From positions 9,047,501 to 9,111,500 of the forward strand of contig CAJFCV020000005.1 in the NCBI GenBank assembly GCA_904066235.2: a stretch of DNA of 64,000 bases. Direction: 5' to 3'. Positions 46,529 to 59,275 of this stretch are shown in pieces. The DNA is from Bursaphelenchus xylophilus (taxonomy: Eukaryota > Nematoda > Chromadorea > Rhabditida > Aphelenchoididae). Every line of letters begins with the position of its first letter. The first letter of the stretch is position 1. Made by a program: the position numbers and the translations under genes. The notes under the pieces are model-generated. The model had not been told where the DNA came from. It worked only from the letters and a program-made list of their open reading frames with translations, and did no database searches.

Positions 46529-49500
46529 TCACTGGATAAATATGTTTTTACAAAACGTTTCGTAATCGAATCCTTTGTCCGATGGGTCGTGGAAGGAGTC
46601 CAGTTCTTGGAGGCAATATTCTGCGAGTTTTGGTGGGAGTTCGCTTCGGATTTCTTGTTCTGTAATCGCTGATTTTCCGTTCGCCAACAGTCTAAATGCT
46701 TCTATCATCTGTTCCGCGTTGTCTCTGTCCGTCTGTTCTCGAGTCAAATGATCCAAAATAGCATCAAAGCTGACAGTTCCCATCGAGTTCGAATCCAGCT
46801 TCAAAAACAGTTCATATGGGTCTTCTGCGTGTCCGATTGATATCAAAAATGCCTTCAATTGTTCTTCATTCAGGCCTTTCGAGTCTTTATCAAAGTGAGC
46901 AAAGGCTTGGCGATATTCCTTCAGCTGTTCATGGGATAATCCTTTGCTGTCGCGGAGCAGGATCTGATTCTCAAATTCGTTTGAGACCTTGTTCAATGAC
47001 GTCATCAGGGATTCCCAGCCAACCCGGATCGATTCCATGGTGTATTTTGACTTCGGGGATTCAAAAACAAGGTTCTCTTGCATTTCCTGGTTGATTTTTT
47101 CGAGCTCATCGAGCTGGTGCTTGTTCAGGATTGCCTGAAAAAAAGATTTGAGATCATATAATAGCTGAAAATTTTAAAGATTCATCAAAAATTGCCAAAA
47201 ATAATGTAAAATTTTGTCAATCTCATTATAAAATCGAACTGTAGATGGTTTCAAACGACAAGAAATTAATCCAAATTCAAAAAAACACAAAAAAACATAA
47301 AAAATTATATTACTCATAAAAAAAATAAATGTGCAATCCTTAATTGAATACCAAAAACATCCAAAAAAAGCTTTTTGAACCTTTGAAACCTCTATTAGTC
47401 ATATTCCATTTATTTTTCCAGTAAAACACTCATTTCTACTAAAATTTCATATTCACCATGACTCAGCTCTCTAAAACAATATAAATTCTTTGTCCAAAAC
47501 ATGTCCTGTCCTATAAAATCCTATTTTGAGACTCCACAGGTTCCAATACGTCTATTAACCATCAAATTTCAACATAAAATCAACGAAATTTACCTCATGT
47601 TTAATATCCCCAAGGGCTTTCAAAATCGATTCCAATGTCGACGCTGAAGTCAACCTGGCCGATAAGACTTGCTCCAGTAAATCCTCGAGCCATGGGCCAA
47701 GTTCATTCGCCTTTTCAGCGAACAAATCTCGCAGACGTTCATTTTCTAAATCAAAATATTATTTTAGGGCTACTAATGACTCACTCTGCTGCCGAGCCCT
47801 CTCTGCCTCCAACTGATGGTCTCTTTCTGGAAGTAACTGTTGAATCTCCCTCCACAAGCCTTCTACTTTGTTCATGGAAAGGTCTGTGTATGGGTTTGCC
47901 AATAACTTTGGACCTAGACCATATTTTTCGACTAATTCTTTTGCTTCCGATTCCAATGTCTTGATATTCTCCAAAGTTTTGACCGCTTCTGGGAGTGTCT
48001 CTTTGAACTTCAGATGATCCTCGCTTAATCCTTCAATCTCATTCATCTGATTTACGATCACCAAATCGGTTAAATCCTCCTTGACCGAATCCAGCCACGA
48101 GTTGAAGGGTCCGAGTTGTTTGGCCAATTTCAGATGGATCTCGTCCAATTTTCCAGCCACTTTTTCGGCTTCGATCAACCGTTCACTTCGCTCTTTAGCC
48201 AGAACTTCCAATTTGTCCCAATTTCCGACAACTTCTCCGCATTTTTCGGCAATTTCTTTGGCTTTTGCGTACCTTAATCTTGTCAATTCTTTGCCAATCT
48301 CCACAATTTGCTCAATTCGTTCTTGATGAGCGTCCATATCGCTCTCAAATGCTTCGTGACGCTTTCTAATTGCCTTAATAGTATGTACATCTGCGGATTT
48401 GTAGTCCTCTGACTTTAAAATTGATTCTTTTCCCTGGCACCACTGGGAATGAGAGGTGCATTTTCGATGGAACTTTTCGGCCAGCCGTTCAAGTCGTTGA
48501 AGTCTCATCATTTCGGAGAGAAGCCATTCTTCGAAGCCCTTTTCGGACTGTTCTAGGTTGTTCCAGGCAAGGTTCACATCCTATAATTATGATAGATTTT
48601 AAGTGTAACATATGCAATATTACTTAAAAAATATAAAAAAAAAACTCATATTTATCCATTTTCTAAATTTTAATCAACAATTTCGAAGAAAATAAATCAA
48701 AATTTAGGCAAAAATCACCAAAAACTATTGAATCATGTCAAGTGTAACATCGACCAAGCCAAATTTTCCAATGCAACCAGAAAAAAAATATTCCTTCTTC
48801 TTAGCACGACAGTCAAGGCCATAAAAACCCCATGAATCTTCTTTTCCATCCAAATTTATACACCTTTTTTAAACTCTTTCGGCAAAATCGCCAAAATTTT
48901 AGCCAGAATTTGATCAAAAATTCGCAAAATCACAAAATTCAGCTCTTCCCTGATTCCCAATCACCTCACATTCCATCCACGGCCTCCCTACCTTCACAGT
49001 TTTTCCATTTTTCGGCATAAAAGCCGGTCGATTTCCTAATCTCAATCGATTTTGCAAGGTGTTAAACAGTGTTTCCAATTGGCTTTTCTCTTCAATTCTT
49101 GGTGGTTTCTCCTTGTGTCTGTACTGTCTAAAATCGTTCAGTCGGTTCTTTAAACCATTCGAATTTGGTTCTTCTGTTCTATTTGACACAATTGGCATCC
49201 AATGGTCGATCCATTTTAGCAAATCATCAGCCAAAATTTCGTAGTCATCGGCCATTTTTTTGTTCTCCTTGTTCTGGGAGAGGACTCGGCTCACTCGATT
49301 TGCGGCTTTTTCTAGCTAAAATCAGTCGTTTTCAGAGAAAAATCGGAAATATACACAAATATCCATCAAATCACAAAAAAAAACAAATCAAAACCCTCAA
49401 AATTTTACTCTTTTTATACAAAATCTTTGCTATACTGAATTTGATTTTAATTAAAATACGGTCGAAAATATTCCTAATCCCACATACTATCAAAAGCAAG

Positions 49501-51544
49501 TCAAATCCACATCAAAATCACATAAAAAATCAATATTTACCTTATTTTTCCCCGTAAATTTATGATAGAACGTTGAAACATAGGTCATAATCGCTTTTTC
49601 GTCAGGGATGGACGAATCAACCAGGACTGAAATGACATTACACATAATTTCACATAACATAGTTCACATTCACATGATTTGTCGACAAAAAATCAACAAA
49701 AATCTTGAAAAAATGGCAAAAATCATCCCAAAAACTGTCAAATCACTGCAAACCCGGACACAAATCGTCCTTACGTCCTTTGGATCGGGTTTAGCCGGAG
49801 GCAGTTCCACCCTCAACTCTTTGGCGGGCTGCATAAGCCGAGAATTGACGAGCTGCGGTCGGAATCCATTCATTTTTTCGAAACTTTCGGTTCTCGGCAT
49901 GATTTTGGGCGAATATTCAAAAATATTCGAAATTGGCCGGGGTTTTCGCCCCATAACTCTGGTTTCTATTGGTGGTAGAACTTGGACCATCGACCTATGA
50001 GGTGGTGGAGTGAACATTCGAGGTCTTTGAAGGTTCTGTCGGACTTTTTGCGGAAAATTTTGGGGGAAAACGCGGCGTTTTGGTTCGAAAGCGTGATAAA
50101 AGCAGGAAACATAGGTCATCACGGACTTTTCGTCCGGCCGAGGGGTGAATGCGACAGCTAAAGAAGATGGAAAGCAAAAAAGTAGAAAAAAATTAAACTT
50201 TTTTTCAAAAATTATATTATCCATAATGACTAAACTAAAAAAACATTTTTACCTTCTGGATCCAGCATTCTCGGGATGTCCAAATCCTTTTCAGCCACAT
50301 CAAATGCCGTTGACAGATTTCCAATGTGGTTGTTTGGGTCCAAAGAGCCGTAATCGATGAGCTCTGGGCGATGTCGGTGGATCAGAGCGCAAAAAGCAAG
50401 TCCGTCCTTCCAACTGGTGCTGAAATTTTGAACATTCACATCTTCATAGGGCTCAGTCTTCCGCTGACACCACAATAGTAAACCATCGCGAGCAGAATGT
50501 TCTAAAAATCCAAAATTTGAATCAGACACATTTGGTGTCTAAAACAATATAAAACCTAAATTTCACCTACCTCCAACACTAATCTCCTGGATAGCGAATC
50601 TCAAAATGATAGTCCAGATCAGTCCCAAGGTTAATTTCACATTTCCATCAACAACTTCTGCAAAAACATTTGAATAAAATCAATTTGAATATTACACTAC
50701 CTTCAGCCCCAACAGAAACCAGTTTGACTCCTCTTGATTGGATATATTGAAGGGCTTTGTTGACATTGGCGATCCGGTGGAATCTGGTTCGACCTCGGTC
50801 GGGTTTTGGCAGCGGCTGACCGGAAATTATTTCCAATAAGAGCATAAGTTTGAGGCCATTTTGGAAATCCTCCTCTAAGATTTCGATTTTGGTTCCGGCT
50901 TTGCGTAGATGACTGTTTACCCAGGCGGTGAAGGTCTGGAAAGCAAAGGTTACGTCATTTTGCGATGTGTCATGCAGATATTTTTTGGATTTGAAAGCTT
51001 TGGGAGATGTTGTTTTAGGTATAGATGGTGAAGAAAAAGATTTTAAAAAAACCACTTTCCAACGTCTTTTGAGCTATTTTCAATCAAAAAAAATCTATTA
51101 TCACATCATATTTTACATCTTATACGTATCTAATACAAAATTCCCGCAGAATGTTGCTCCTCATCTTTGTCCATCTTTCCCATTCCTCCATACCTAAATA
51201 AAGACAAAACCCAATAAAACCCCCACCTTTTTCTGCTGATATTCCCACATTGGATCCAACAAAGCATCTCGATCCCATTCCTCTTCCTGCTGCACATAGT
51301 CCGAGCTGGGCTGATAACTGGAGCTGCTCGTACTACTGCTCATCGGATAGTAATTGTAAGTGATCTCTCCATTCGGTTTTGTGGGCATAAATGAGTTGGG
51401 CAATGGGATGGTCAGCTCATCCTCGTTATAATATCGAATGCTATTTGGAATAGAACCATTCGATGTGCTAATGGTGTTGTTATTGTCGGCGGGCTTGTAA
51501 CGGTCGTCGGGAGTGTGGTAGCTTCGGGTGAAGTACTCCATCAT
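46529..51544 (-). CDS. atn-1: alpha-actinin (actin cross-linker of muscle dense bodies)
   Basis: Antiparallel dimer that cross-links actin filaments. Exons: 51227-51544, 50701-50935, 50571-50657, 50253-50501, one alternative neck exon (49541-49626 or 49775-50157), 48992-49315, 47785-48580, 47594-47745, 46529-47134; 2853 nt (950 aa) or 3150 nt (1049 aa). A Ser/Tyr-rich N-terminus (about 106 residues) is followed by CH1 ([18 protein letters not shown]) and CH2 ([20 protein letters not shown]), the neck, spectrin-type helical repeats and a C-terminal EF-hand module ending CKNIFIQ. The EF-hand loops look poor for calcium ([12 protein letters not shown] has no Glu at position 12), as in muscle isoforms. 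The start ATG directly follows TTATTTCAG, compatible with trans-splicing. Confidence 0.93.
49541..49626 (-). other. alpha-actinin neck exon, short alternative (exon a)
   Basis: 86 bp between TCATTTCAG and GTAAATATT. It encodes the neck after CH2: [18 protein letters not shown] then [10 protein letters not shown]. It begins two bases into a codon and ends at a codon boundary. Exon b, upstream in transcription order, has the same start and end phase and encodes the same DEK..MTYVS.FYH.F segment. Confidence 0.88.
49775..50157 (-). other. alpha-actinin neck exon, long alternative (exon b)
   Basis: 383 bp between TTCTTTAG and GTAAGGACG. It starts with the same neck motif as exon a ([20 protein letters not shown]) and then adds about 99 residues rich in Pro, Arg and Met (for example [14 protein letters not shown] and [15 protein letters not shown]) before rejoining the frame. 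The tail has no recognised domain and looks disordered. Phase forbids using exons a and b together. Confidence 0.82.
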
Positions 51545-54500
51545 TCCTGAAATAAAAAATTTTTTAGTAACCATAACCTAACTTGTCTGTTCTAATTCCT
51601 TCCAATAAAAAAAATCGCACAAAAAATAAAAAATTATATTGTTTATGACACCTACAAAAAATGAGACAAAAATGTTCAAAAATCAGTCTGAAACTGGTTA
51701 TATATAAGACAAAAAAGCCTAACAAGACAAATCGTTCAACTTCTAAACGAGCAATTAGCAAAAACATGGAAAAATTATATTATCCATGACCAAAAATAGA
51801 AAAAATGAGGAAACGATAAAAATAAAAACAAGAAATGAGAGATCAGGACGTGTATAAGGATACAGAGTCGTTTCTCATCCGCGAAGCCTCAAATTAGCCC
51901 CAGAGAATCGCAAAAATTATGTTATCCATGAGGATGCGGGCCGCCGCCAAAAAAGATTCCAATTCCTCCCACAATTAACGGCTGATGAGCAAGACAATCG
52001 CCCCGAAGACTTCCCCCTTCCCCCAAACGCGTTATCCCATCTTCCGCTGATTGCGCATTTGAATTAAAAATCGCGACGAACTGACTCATTTCGAGTGACC
52101 ACAGCAAGACTAATATAATATTCCTCGCCGCCGCTCTTGATCGTCTCTATGATGGTAAACAAGATGAGGAGGAGATGCGATGGGCGACGAGGGAGAACGG
52201 AGGAGGCGTCGGAACGCCGGCGCTCACTACAAATACTAGGGAATTATCGAAGTTTGAGGAAAAGCTCGTCGGATTGCTTCTTCTGATCGTCCGGAGCAAA
52301 AAACGGACGAGACTCTACGTTTTTCGAAGATCGTACAAGATATTAGTGTACAAAACGTGGGCGAGGAAGTCGTATTCAACTCTCCGGTAAAGAAAATAAA
52401 AGTTTTGGTCGAAAAATCGAAAATAATTTGGTGGCGCACTGCGCCCGAGGCTTTGGCAGACTGCGAAATAAAAGTTTCGTCTACGGAAATTTGAAAAAAA
52501 GTTAAAACTGGGTTTTATGAACATGACAAGAACAGAAAAAATGGAGTCATTTAGAATCAAAAATACAATTTTTTAGAGTCAAAAACATCCGTAAATTATA
52601 CTTGAACATCAACTGATATACCATGTACAATATAGGCGGCAATTAGTATTTTTTACAAGAAAAATATCGCATAAAGAGTAAATAATATGTGATATGATCT
52701 ATCCAAACTAAAACCGCGAACTGTTTTCTTCAAAATGAGCTAAAATCGCCTATATATTACGCATGACCATCAACTGATCTCCCAACTACAAAAACCCTGC
52801 GAATGACAATTCCAAATCGAAAACTGAACATATTATGACCGCGGCTGGTTTGTCAGACCTCTGGTCACACTCGTAACCTATAAATTTTTTCAACCACCTC
52901 TCCGTTCGCCCCAAAAAACCTCTTCGAAACTCGAAAACATGGAGCATTTATGGTAAAAAATCCGAAAGTGGATCTGGTTGAGATGTTTTTTGTGAAAAGA
53001 AAAGTGGATTCCGATACTTTTTTTGTGGAAGAAACAGTTATCAGAGAAGAAAAGTGGGTTCCATAAGAGCTCGTAAATCTCGTAAGCCGGGTATTGTCCG
53101 GGCTTGTTTGTTTGCCTTCGCGTTGGTCACTAAACGCGAGTGAATGGAATCGAAACGAGGCGATTGTTGCAAAAGTAATAAGCAACGGGAATGGGTGGTG
53201 ACGTGAAACGAGAATTTCGGGGTAATTGTTAGGAAAGGGAGGTAAAATAGGCATACAGTGGAAAAATTGGATTGGAAAATTGGAAAAAGTGGAAGTGCGA
53301 TTACTCTGGGTGAGAGTCATAGATTTTGATCAAACATGGCACAAATCTTGGCAAAGTTCTCAAAAAGTTGTTGAATAGCTGGGCTAGGCCCAAATGTCAC
53401 CTTGAAAGTTGAATTATTAGGCGCTTTGCCGCGGTAGCTATTTTTTAGGGTTTGATTTTTGAGCCGCACATCAACCACAAAACAAAGTTTCAAATCGGAA
53501 AAACTGTTTTGCAACACTTCGTTAGGATGCCCAAGAGTAGCTCAAATTAAAAATTGGAAACAAGTCGGATTGAACAAAAATAGTAAATTTGAAAATTCGG
53601 TTTTCTATGAGCATAATCAGAGTATTTTTAGAGAACAATAAGCGTCTAGGAAAAAACGACTATGCAAAATTTGAAAGAAATCTCAATATATGACAAAACT
53701 GATAAGGTAAGATGTGAAAAACTGTTTTTGTGCGACTGAAAATCTCCCTCGAGGCCAATTAATTTTCTTCTAAAAAAAAATTAAAAAAGTTTGTGTGTTG
53801 ATTAGTAAGCAAATATTCAGAAAAACCCACAAAAATCATGGTAAAAAATTGTTTTTATTTACTTCCCTCTTTTCTAATTTAGTTTGCGAGTTTTGTCATC
53901 CTAATTGACAAAAAAAATCAGAGAAGAGCCTCATCTACATAAAAAAACTTTCGATCACCGATTGTGGAGTCTACGAAATTGCAGAAGTAATGCTCCTCCG
54001 GGATTGTTATTTTCTCTCTTCTTGAAAAAAACAATCCGGGAGATATCCGAATATCCGTTTTGAAACAATTTTTGACGCCAATAAAAAGCAATAAAAATCG
54101 TCGTTTTATTTTTTCACACAACGTAAAAATAAAAAAGAAAATGCCGTGAGATTGGTTTTTATAAGTCGTAAAAAGGTTAATAGCATAAAAATAGAGTGCA
54201 AAGTAAGTGCATAGGATACCCAATTAAGACTGTAATGGCCTTATTTCCCGGCCTAAAAGTAGTCTCTGACCAGCATTTGCCTCAGAAAACAGATTAATCA
54301 AACCCAAAACGGACCGTTGATAGCCTTTGACCCAACCGAAAAAACGAATGTCCGGAGGCTCGGAAGAAACCCTGAGGGCATTACTTGTTTGTTCCCAATT
54401 ATTTCCGGGCCCGTCTTCATCTTTAACCTCAAACCTTGGGCAGCTGTTCTTTTTGACACGTTAACGAGCACTCTTTTTTTTGACGATCTGCTAAAAGGCT

Positions 54501-55414
54501 ATTTGAAACTGATACTCAAGATAATTTGTGTTAAGAAAAAGGGAAAGTGACATAAAGGTGTGGATTTCGAATGAAAATTAGCTTGTGGAATGTAGCCTGG
54601 AAATTAAAGAAGAATATGGTGTCACCGAGGATGCAGATGCAAGATAAGGCGAACACAAAGATGTTCAAAAGTTACCTAGAAAGCAAGAGTTTTTGGGGAC
54701 AAATTCAGCCCCGAGTTAACCGTATTACGACAAGAGAAATGCTCTCTGCGAATGTACTAAAATAACAACAAGGCAACACAAAGGCGATGTCTTTGTTAAC
54801 TGACAAAGAAAGTGTTCAGATTCTTTTGAAACTTTGCCATAGGCCACTAGGCGTCGGGCTGTAATCACACATCAGTTCCTGAATATTTTAGTTCGCGCCA
54901 TGTGCCAAGCAGCAATGATAATGATCTTTTTTGACAAAAGAATGCACAAACTGTGAAGAGCGGTCAGAGAAAAAAAGCATTTGACAAACATGACAAACTT
55001 GAAAAAAATCTGTAATTTTTCCCTACTTTCGGACAAAAAATTCAGTTGTTTTTGCAAATTCCGAACTTAGACTGTCGCATATGTCTTAAAAAAATTGGCC
55101 TATATTTATGCGATGTTCCATAAACTCTCTTTCCTTGAGTATTTTACTTGTCAGATTGGTGAAAAACAAAAAGTATTTATAAAGTTTGAGCTTGATGACT
55201 TTTCTTTGTTCTCTGTGCACTGCATTATTTTATGTTGGTGTTGACAAAGGCACTCTTTGTTCTAATCCTTCAAGCAAAAACAATTTGGCTGTTCTCGCAT
55301 CTTTCCGCCGCGATTTAATGCTCATTGGAATTATCGCAAAGGGGACTTCAACAGGTTTAACGTGCCTCTTGTTTAACATGGTTAATAAATAAAACTTTCA
55401 GGAGAGTGAAGCTT
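51545..55414. other. long gene-free region upstream of alpha-actinin
   Basis: 3.9 kb with no supported gene on either strand. Near the alpha-actinin start the word AAAAATTATATTATCCATGA recurs with small changes (about 51627, 51772 and 51910; also within the gene near 50209). A more GC-rich patch at 52130-52380 could be a promoter. A degenerate family 3 fragment lies at about 54866-54990. Open frames here lack splice context and codon bias. Confidence 0.4.
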
Positions 55415-55557
55415 GTCTCTAAAAACGTTAAACCGTCAGATGCCTGTAGGGCATAAACCAAAATAAAAAAGACCCAAGTCCAATTCCTAAACAAAAGATA
55501 TCGACTGTATTTATACAAAAAGTCACGGCAAAAATCACTTTCTACAACATTGAGCGA

Positions 55558-56876
55558 TCAGAAGTAGGCAGCATAATTAAATTCGGACATGGCAAGAGAG
55601 TTAACGCCGCGCTTCACCTTGAAGAATCCTTGGTCGCCCCATCCGACTCCCCACGAGTTCTTGAAGATCCAGTACTTGGTGCCATTTTCCACTCCATACC
55701 CAACGATGACGACACCATGATTGATGGACCAACCGCCCGAGGGTTCGGCAACGTCGAGGATCCCACTCTTATAATCTTGAATGCCGCCGGCATCAATACC
55801 TAGAGAGAACATGCGAATATTAGTAGTTCAGACATACCGCTTGCAACTGGTCCCACTTCATACACAATCTTGGCCACGTTGTCCTCGTCGTACTGCGGTA
55901 AGAACTCTTGTTTTGTGATCCTGGTGGCATAGGGCTTTCCGCTAGGGCAAGGGGGGACTGTGTGATCCCCATCTCCGGAAGTGTATTTGAAATCGTCTGC
56001 GAGCGTGATTCCATTGTCAATGACGTAGTCCAACACTCCCGGAGTCGTACCTCCATTACAGCCTCCGTTGCTAGTGTACTTGGATACGTTGAAGGTACAA
56101 GCAATAACCTGCTCCTCACTCAGATGGAGAGTCTGTCCAGTATGGATAAGGTGTTGGCTTTCTACAACAGCAACAGACTGAAATGCATAGCAACATCCAC
56201 AACCACCCTGGTTCTGCACAGGGGTAACTCCATTATGTTCTCTCCAATCAAAGTTGCAAGGAATCTGGGCGGTGTCTCTCTTTGAGCGGAGCAAATTAGA
56301 GCTGTTGGTATTCTTATGGAGCTCCTTGAGGTACTCAACTCCCTTGAGTCCCGTGTGTTTGGCGATGAATTCTTCTGGAGTCAGGTCTGAGAATTGGTTG
56401 ATGCCAAATTTGGCCTTGGGGCTCTCCTTCTGTCTATCCTCAATTCTTTTCAGAGTAGATTTGAATTTTTTGAAGCTCTCAGAGACGTGGGTGTGATTGT
56501 GGTACTCCTTTTCGTACCTGCAAGATGTGAGCTCATACGAATTGCATACTTACTTTGCGATGAATCCAAAGAACTTGTTGAAGTGCTTGCTATCATTGGA
56601 GTCCAGCTTTTGACGGAATTCGGTGGAGAGTTTCAGGGATTTCTTCGCGTTGTCACTGAGTCCCTTCAAATTATCGATGAATTCGTGGGTCTTGTTCTCC
56701 TTGAAGAATTCCTCCAACTTGTCAAATGCTTCTTTGTCGAAGATATCATCCAAATCTTTCTTCTCAAACTTGGTCTTCACGAGTTCACTGAGCTGCGTTT
56801 TCCCAAGCTTATCCAACAACGAGGAGGATACTGTAGTCAAAAGAGTGACCAGGAACAAGCAAGAAATGGACCGCAT
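55558..56876 (-). CDS. papain-family cysteine protease precursor, left copy
   Basis: Family C1A peptidase, probably secreted or lysosomal. Exons 56554-56876, 55838-56517, 55799-55558; 1245 nt, 414 aa. Order: signal peptide (about 1-18), an unfamiliar charged helical region (about 19-107), an inhibitor I29-like prodomain ([19 protein letters not shown] 146-158), a basic RSKR site (185-188), then the mature enzyme. Catalytic set: oxyanion Gln 211, Cys 217, His 362 ([12 protein letters not shown]), Asn 382 (KNSWGVGWG). The active-site wording is GGCGCCYAF instead of the usual CGSCWAF: Ser before the catalytic Cys is Cys, and Trp after it is Tyr. The RSKR site suggests maturation by a furin-like convertase. 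It diverges from the CAP gene at 57322 across a 445-bp shared promoter. Confidence 0.9.
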
Positions 56877-57321
56877 TCTGATATCTTGCGGATATGCAGA
56901 CTTGGGTTGATGTGATAAAATTAAATTTGAATTGGCTTTTTATAGGCTTTGGAACGAAGAACGATGGAAATATTTACAGTTCCTGGAAACAGGCGTTGCA
57001 AAATAAAAGAAAATTCCCCGAATGAACGCTCGATCCCTTCAAATATGGAAAGAGGGCGGTTGAACCCCCAAGCCAAAAAGAACGTTATCCTGAACCGGAA
57101 ATTGTCTGTTCAAATAAAATCGCTACCGAGAATTCGCATAAATTTTTGGGGAGTAACAATCCTGTGGTTTCAAATTCGAATAATCACGGACATTTTGGAC
57201 TTGGGAACCGCTCGTTCCAGGAAAGACTCATGTGCAAGCAAACAGCAAACAATAAAAAAGGAGACTATATAAGGGAAGAAGATTGGTTGGCAAGTATCAA
57301 TCAACAGAGTCTTCAACCAGT
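56877..57321. promoter_or_regulatory. bidirectional promoter, left arm
   Basis: The 445 bp between the divergent start codons. A TATA box faces each gene: TATAAAA on the minus strand (56937-56943, 61 bp before the protease ATG) and TATATAAG on the plus strand (57266-57273, 49 bp before the CAP ATG). A TGATAAAA GATA-type site lies at about 56913. Shared regulation of the two secreted products is inferred. Confidence 0.65.
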
Positions 57322-58700
57322 ATGAAGATCATTGTCCTGGCCTTGTGTTGTGTTCTTACTGCAGCCGTCACCCAACGCAGATTAACGGACGCGGAACAGC
57401 AGCAGGCAATCGATAAGTTGAACGAGGTTCGAAGAAGAGTGGCCAACGGAGAAGCCATCAACAAAGATGGAAACAAACTGCCTCCTGCAGCTGATATGCA
57501 ACAACTGGTAAGTGCCGGTGATTGTGCGTATGACGGATCATACTTATTAGAACGTCGATACCACATTCGAAGATCAAGCTTACACCTGGGTAACGAATTG
57601 TAATTATGATTATCAACCCAACTCAAACCAATTGATCAATGCATTCGACTCACTGACATCTGATTATATGGGCTCTCTCAACGCTGCGATCGAGCAATGG
57701 TATAACTCCAGCCACCAATTTTCCGGAAACGTCAGCAAGTTCCAAGACGACGATAACACTGACTTTACAACTGTAGGTGAAAGCAACTTGATCATGAGTC
57801 CTTCAGCTCGCGTGGAACACCCTTAATCTCACCGGATGTGCTGTGGGTTTATGCCCGCAGCTGAAAAACGGCGATAATTACCTGAATAACTTTACCTTTG
57901 TCGCCTGCAATTTCAACGCGGGCTCGAACTGGATCGGAAAACCAATCTATGACCCTGGAACGGGTTGCGAATCCTGTGCATATGGCTACCGTTGCAACAA
58001 CTCTCTTTGCTACTATGATACTCAACTCCCCCCTAGAACTCCTGGGTGGCTGACAATTGGAGAAAGAAAAGCTGTTTTGGACACTGTGAATGGTCACAGA
58101 AGAGATCTGGCAAATGGAAATGTGACTGATGCGAATGGAAAGACTCTCCCGACGGGAAGCAACATTTTAGAGGTCGAGTACGATATTGGGCTGCAAAGCA
58201 TCGCCGTCAACAACTTCACAGAGTGCACCAGTGGCTTCCGTGATTTGGCCGACTACAATGTTCTCAGCATCATGTTGCAGGGAGTTGAGACACCAGATGG
58301 CGTAAGTTTAACGCTAGAGATCTGTTTAGTGAAATTGACGCGGCTACTGATCCCTTTTCAGCAAGAATACAAGGGCGCATTTGAATATGCGATTAACAGT
58401 TGGTGGTGGCCCGCAGGTTACAATAACTCCATCAGCAACTACCAAGGGTCCAGCAGCAACTTTGCCAAACTTGGTTGGGCCAAGGCTTCAAGAATCGGGT
58501 GCAATCGCGAGATCTGTTTATTCCAACAACAAAACGTCACAGTTAGCAAGATTGTCTGTGTATTGGGAGAGGAGAAGGGCGCTGTTATTGGCCAACCTAT
58601 CTACTCCAGTGGAGCCACTTGCTCCGCCTGTCCGAGTGGCTACAGCTGCAGCAATTCTCTCTGTGTGAAAACTGTCAGCGAGTGCAGCGTCAGCGACTAG
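57322..58700 (+). CDS. secreted double CAP/SCP-TAPS protein, left copy
   Basis: Venom-allergen/ASP-like secreted protein of the CAP superfamily. Exons 57322-57507, 57551-57772, 57807-58301, 58362-58700; 1242 nt, 413 aa. Signal peptide MKIIVLALCCVLTAAVTQ, then two CAP units. The first: INKLNE-like IDKLNEVRRRVANG opening, LAWNTLNLTGCAVGLC, FVACNFNAGSNWIGKPIYDPG, and a hinge CESCAYGYRCNNSLC. The second: VLDTVNGHRRDLANG, LGWAKASRIGCNREIC, IVCVLGEEKGAVIGQPIY, and CSACPSGYSCSNSLC. The second LGWAK box is weaker than the first. Introns are 34-60 bp. Related nematode proteins are secreted during infection, feeding or larval recovery; the role here is unknown. Confidence 0.9.
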
Positions 58701-59219
58701 TGCGTCCCTTCCAACTTGACACATCCTGTAAAATAAATCGATGGTATTTATATCTTTTATATTTGTAACAAAGTCACGGCAAAGAAACGAGATATGTTTT
58801 CGAAAATAAAGTTCGAAATTTTTGTGTTTTTACTTTGTTTTTGAAAAGAAAGTAAATTTTTCTTACTCCCGATTTCTACGGGCACACTTTGTCCAGAACC
58901 AAGGCGGGCATTCGCCGAGGTGAAGCTGGTGTAGGTACGACGATGCACCGGGGCCCAAGCCACACAGTTCCCGAAGGCTTAGCTCTCGCTTTGCAGAGAT
59001 ATTGAACGATGTTTGCTGACGAGAAGCTGTGCGAAACGCGGAAAGCTCCGAAAAACAGTTCCTGGCCATAAATTTTATAACTTCGTGCAGGGAAACGATC
59101 TTCTTTAGGGGAAACATGGCCCTTACGTCGTCGGACTTCGCCGACCTTCGATCCGCAAATCTCGGTCTTTTCTTCAAAGCGGGGGCTATGAGCCTCGACC
59201 ATACGTTTTTATCAGTCTC

Positions 59220-59275
59220 GGGTAAACATGGCTCCCGGGCCGGGCCGGTGCTGGAGCAATTCCGGCCCGGACCTG
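59220..59275. repeat. GC-rich GGGCCGG repeat, copy 1
   Basis: GTAAACATGGCTCCCGGGCC, then GGGCCGGTGCTGGAGC and GGCCCGGACCTG. An inverted relative (GGGCCGG repeats ending GAGCCATGTTTAGTCTCGGG) lies at 60090-60230. Base composition differs sharply from the surroundings. Confidence 0.6.

Larger units (their letters stand above)
55415..58784. repeat. left arm of a large inverted duplication
   Basis: This arm is the reverse complement of 60567-63933 over about 3.37 kb, including exons, introns, the shared promoter and 3' flanks. Outer breakpoint: GTCTCTAAAAACGTTAAACC at 55415 against the reverse complement ending 63933. Inner breakpoint: GTAACAAAGTCACGGCAAAG near 58784 against TTGCCTTGACTTTGTTAC near 60567. 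Differences are scattered point changes and small indels; every exon has identical length in the two arms. Confidence 0.9.

Noticed and set aside
47635..48627. Plus-strand open frames across the alpha-actinin rod and neck
   Set aside because: They are antisense shadows of long coding exons with no domain or start context.
54317..54765. Two adjacent plus-strand open frames (77 and 64 codons) in the gene-free region
   Set aside because: No splice link, domain or codon bias. They lie in AT-rich DNA where such frames are expected by chance.
57849..58724. Open frames opposite and out of phase with the CAP genes (and their mirror images at 60629-61504)
   Set aside because: They are shadows of the long CAP exons. 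The sense frame has splice-consistent exons, a signal peptide and CAP motifs.
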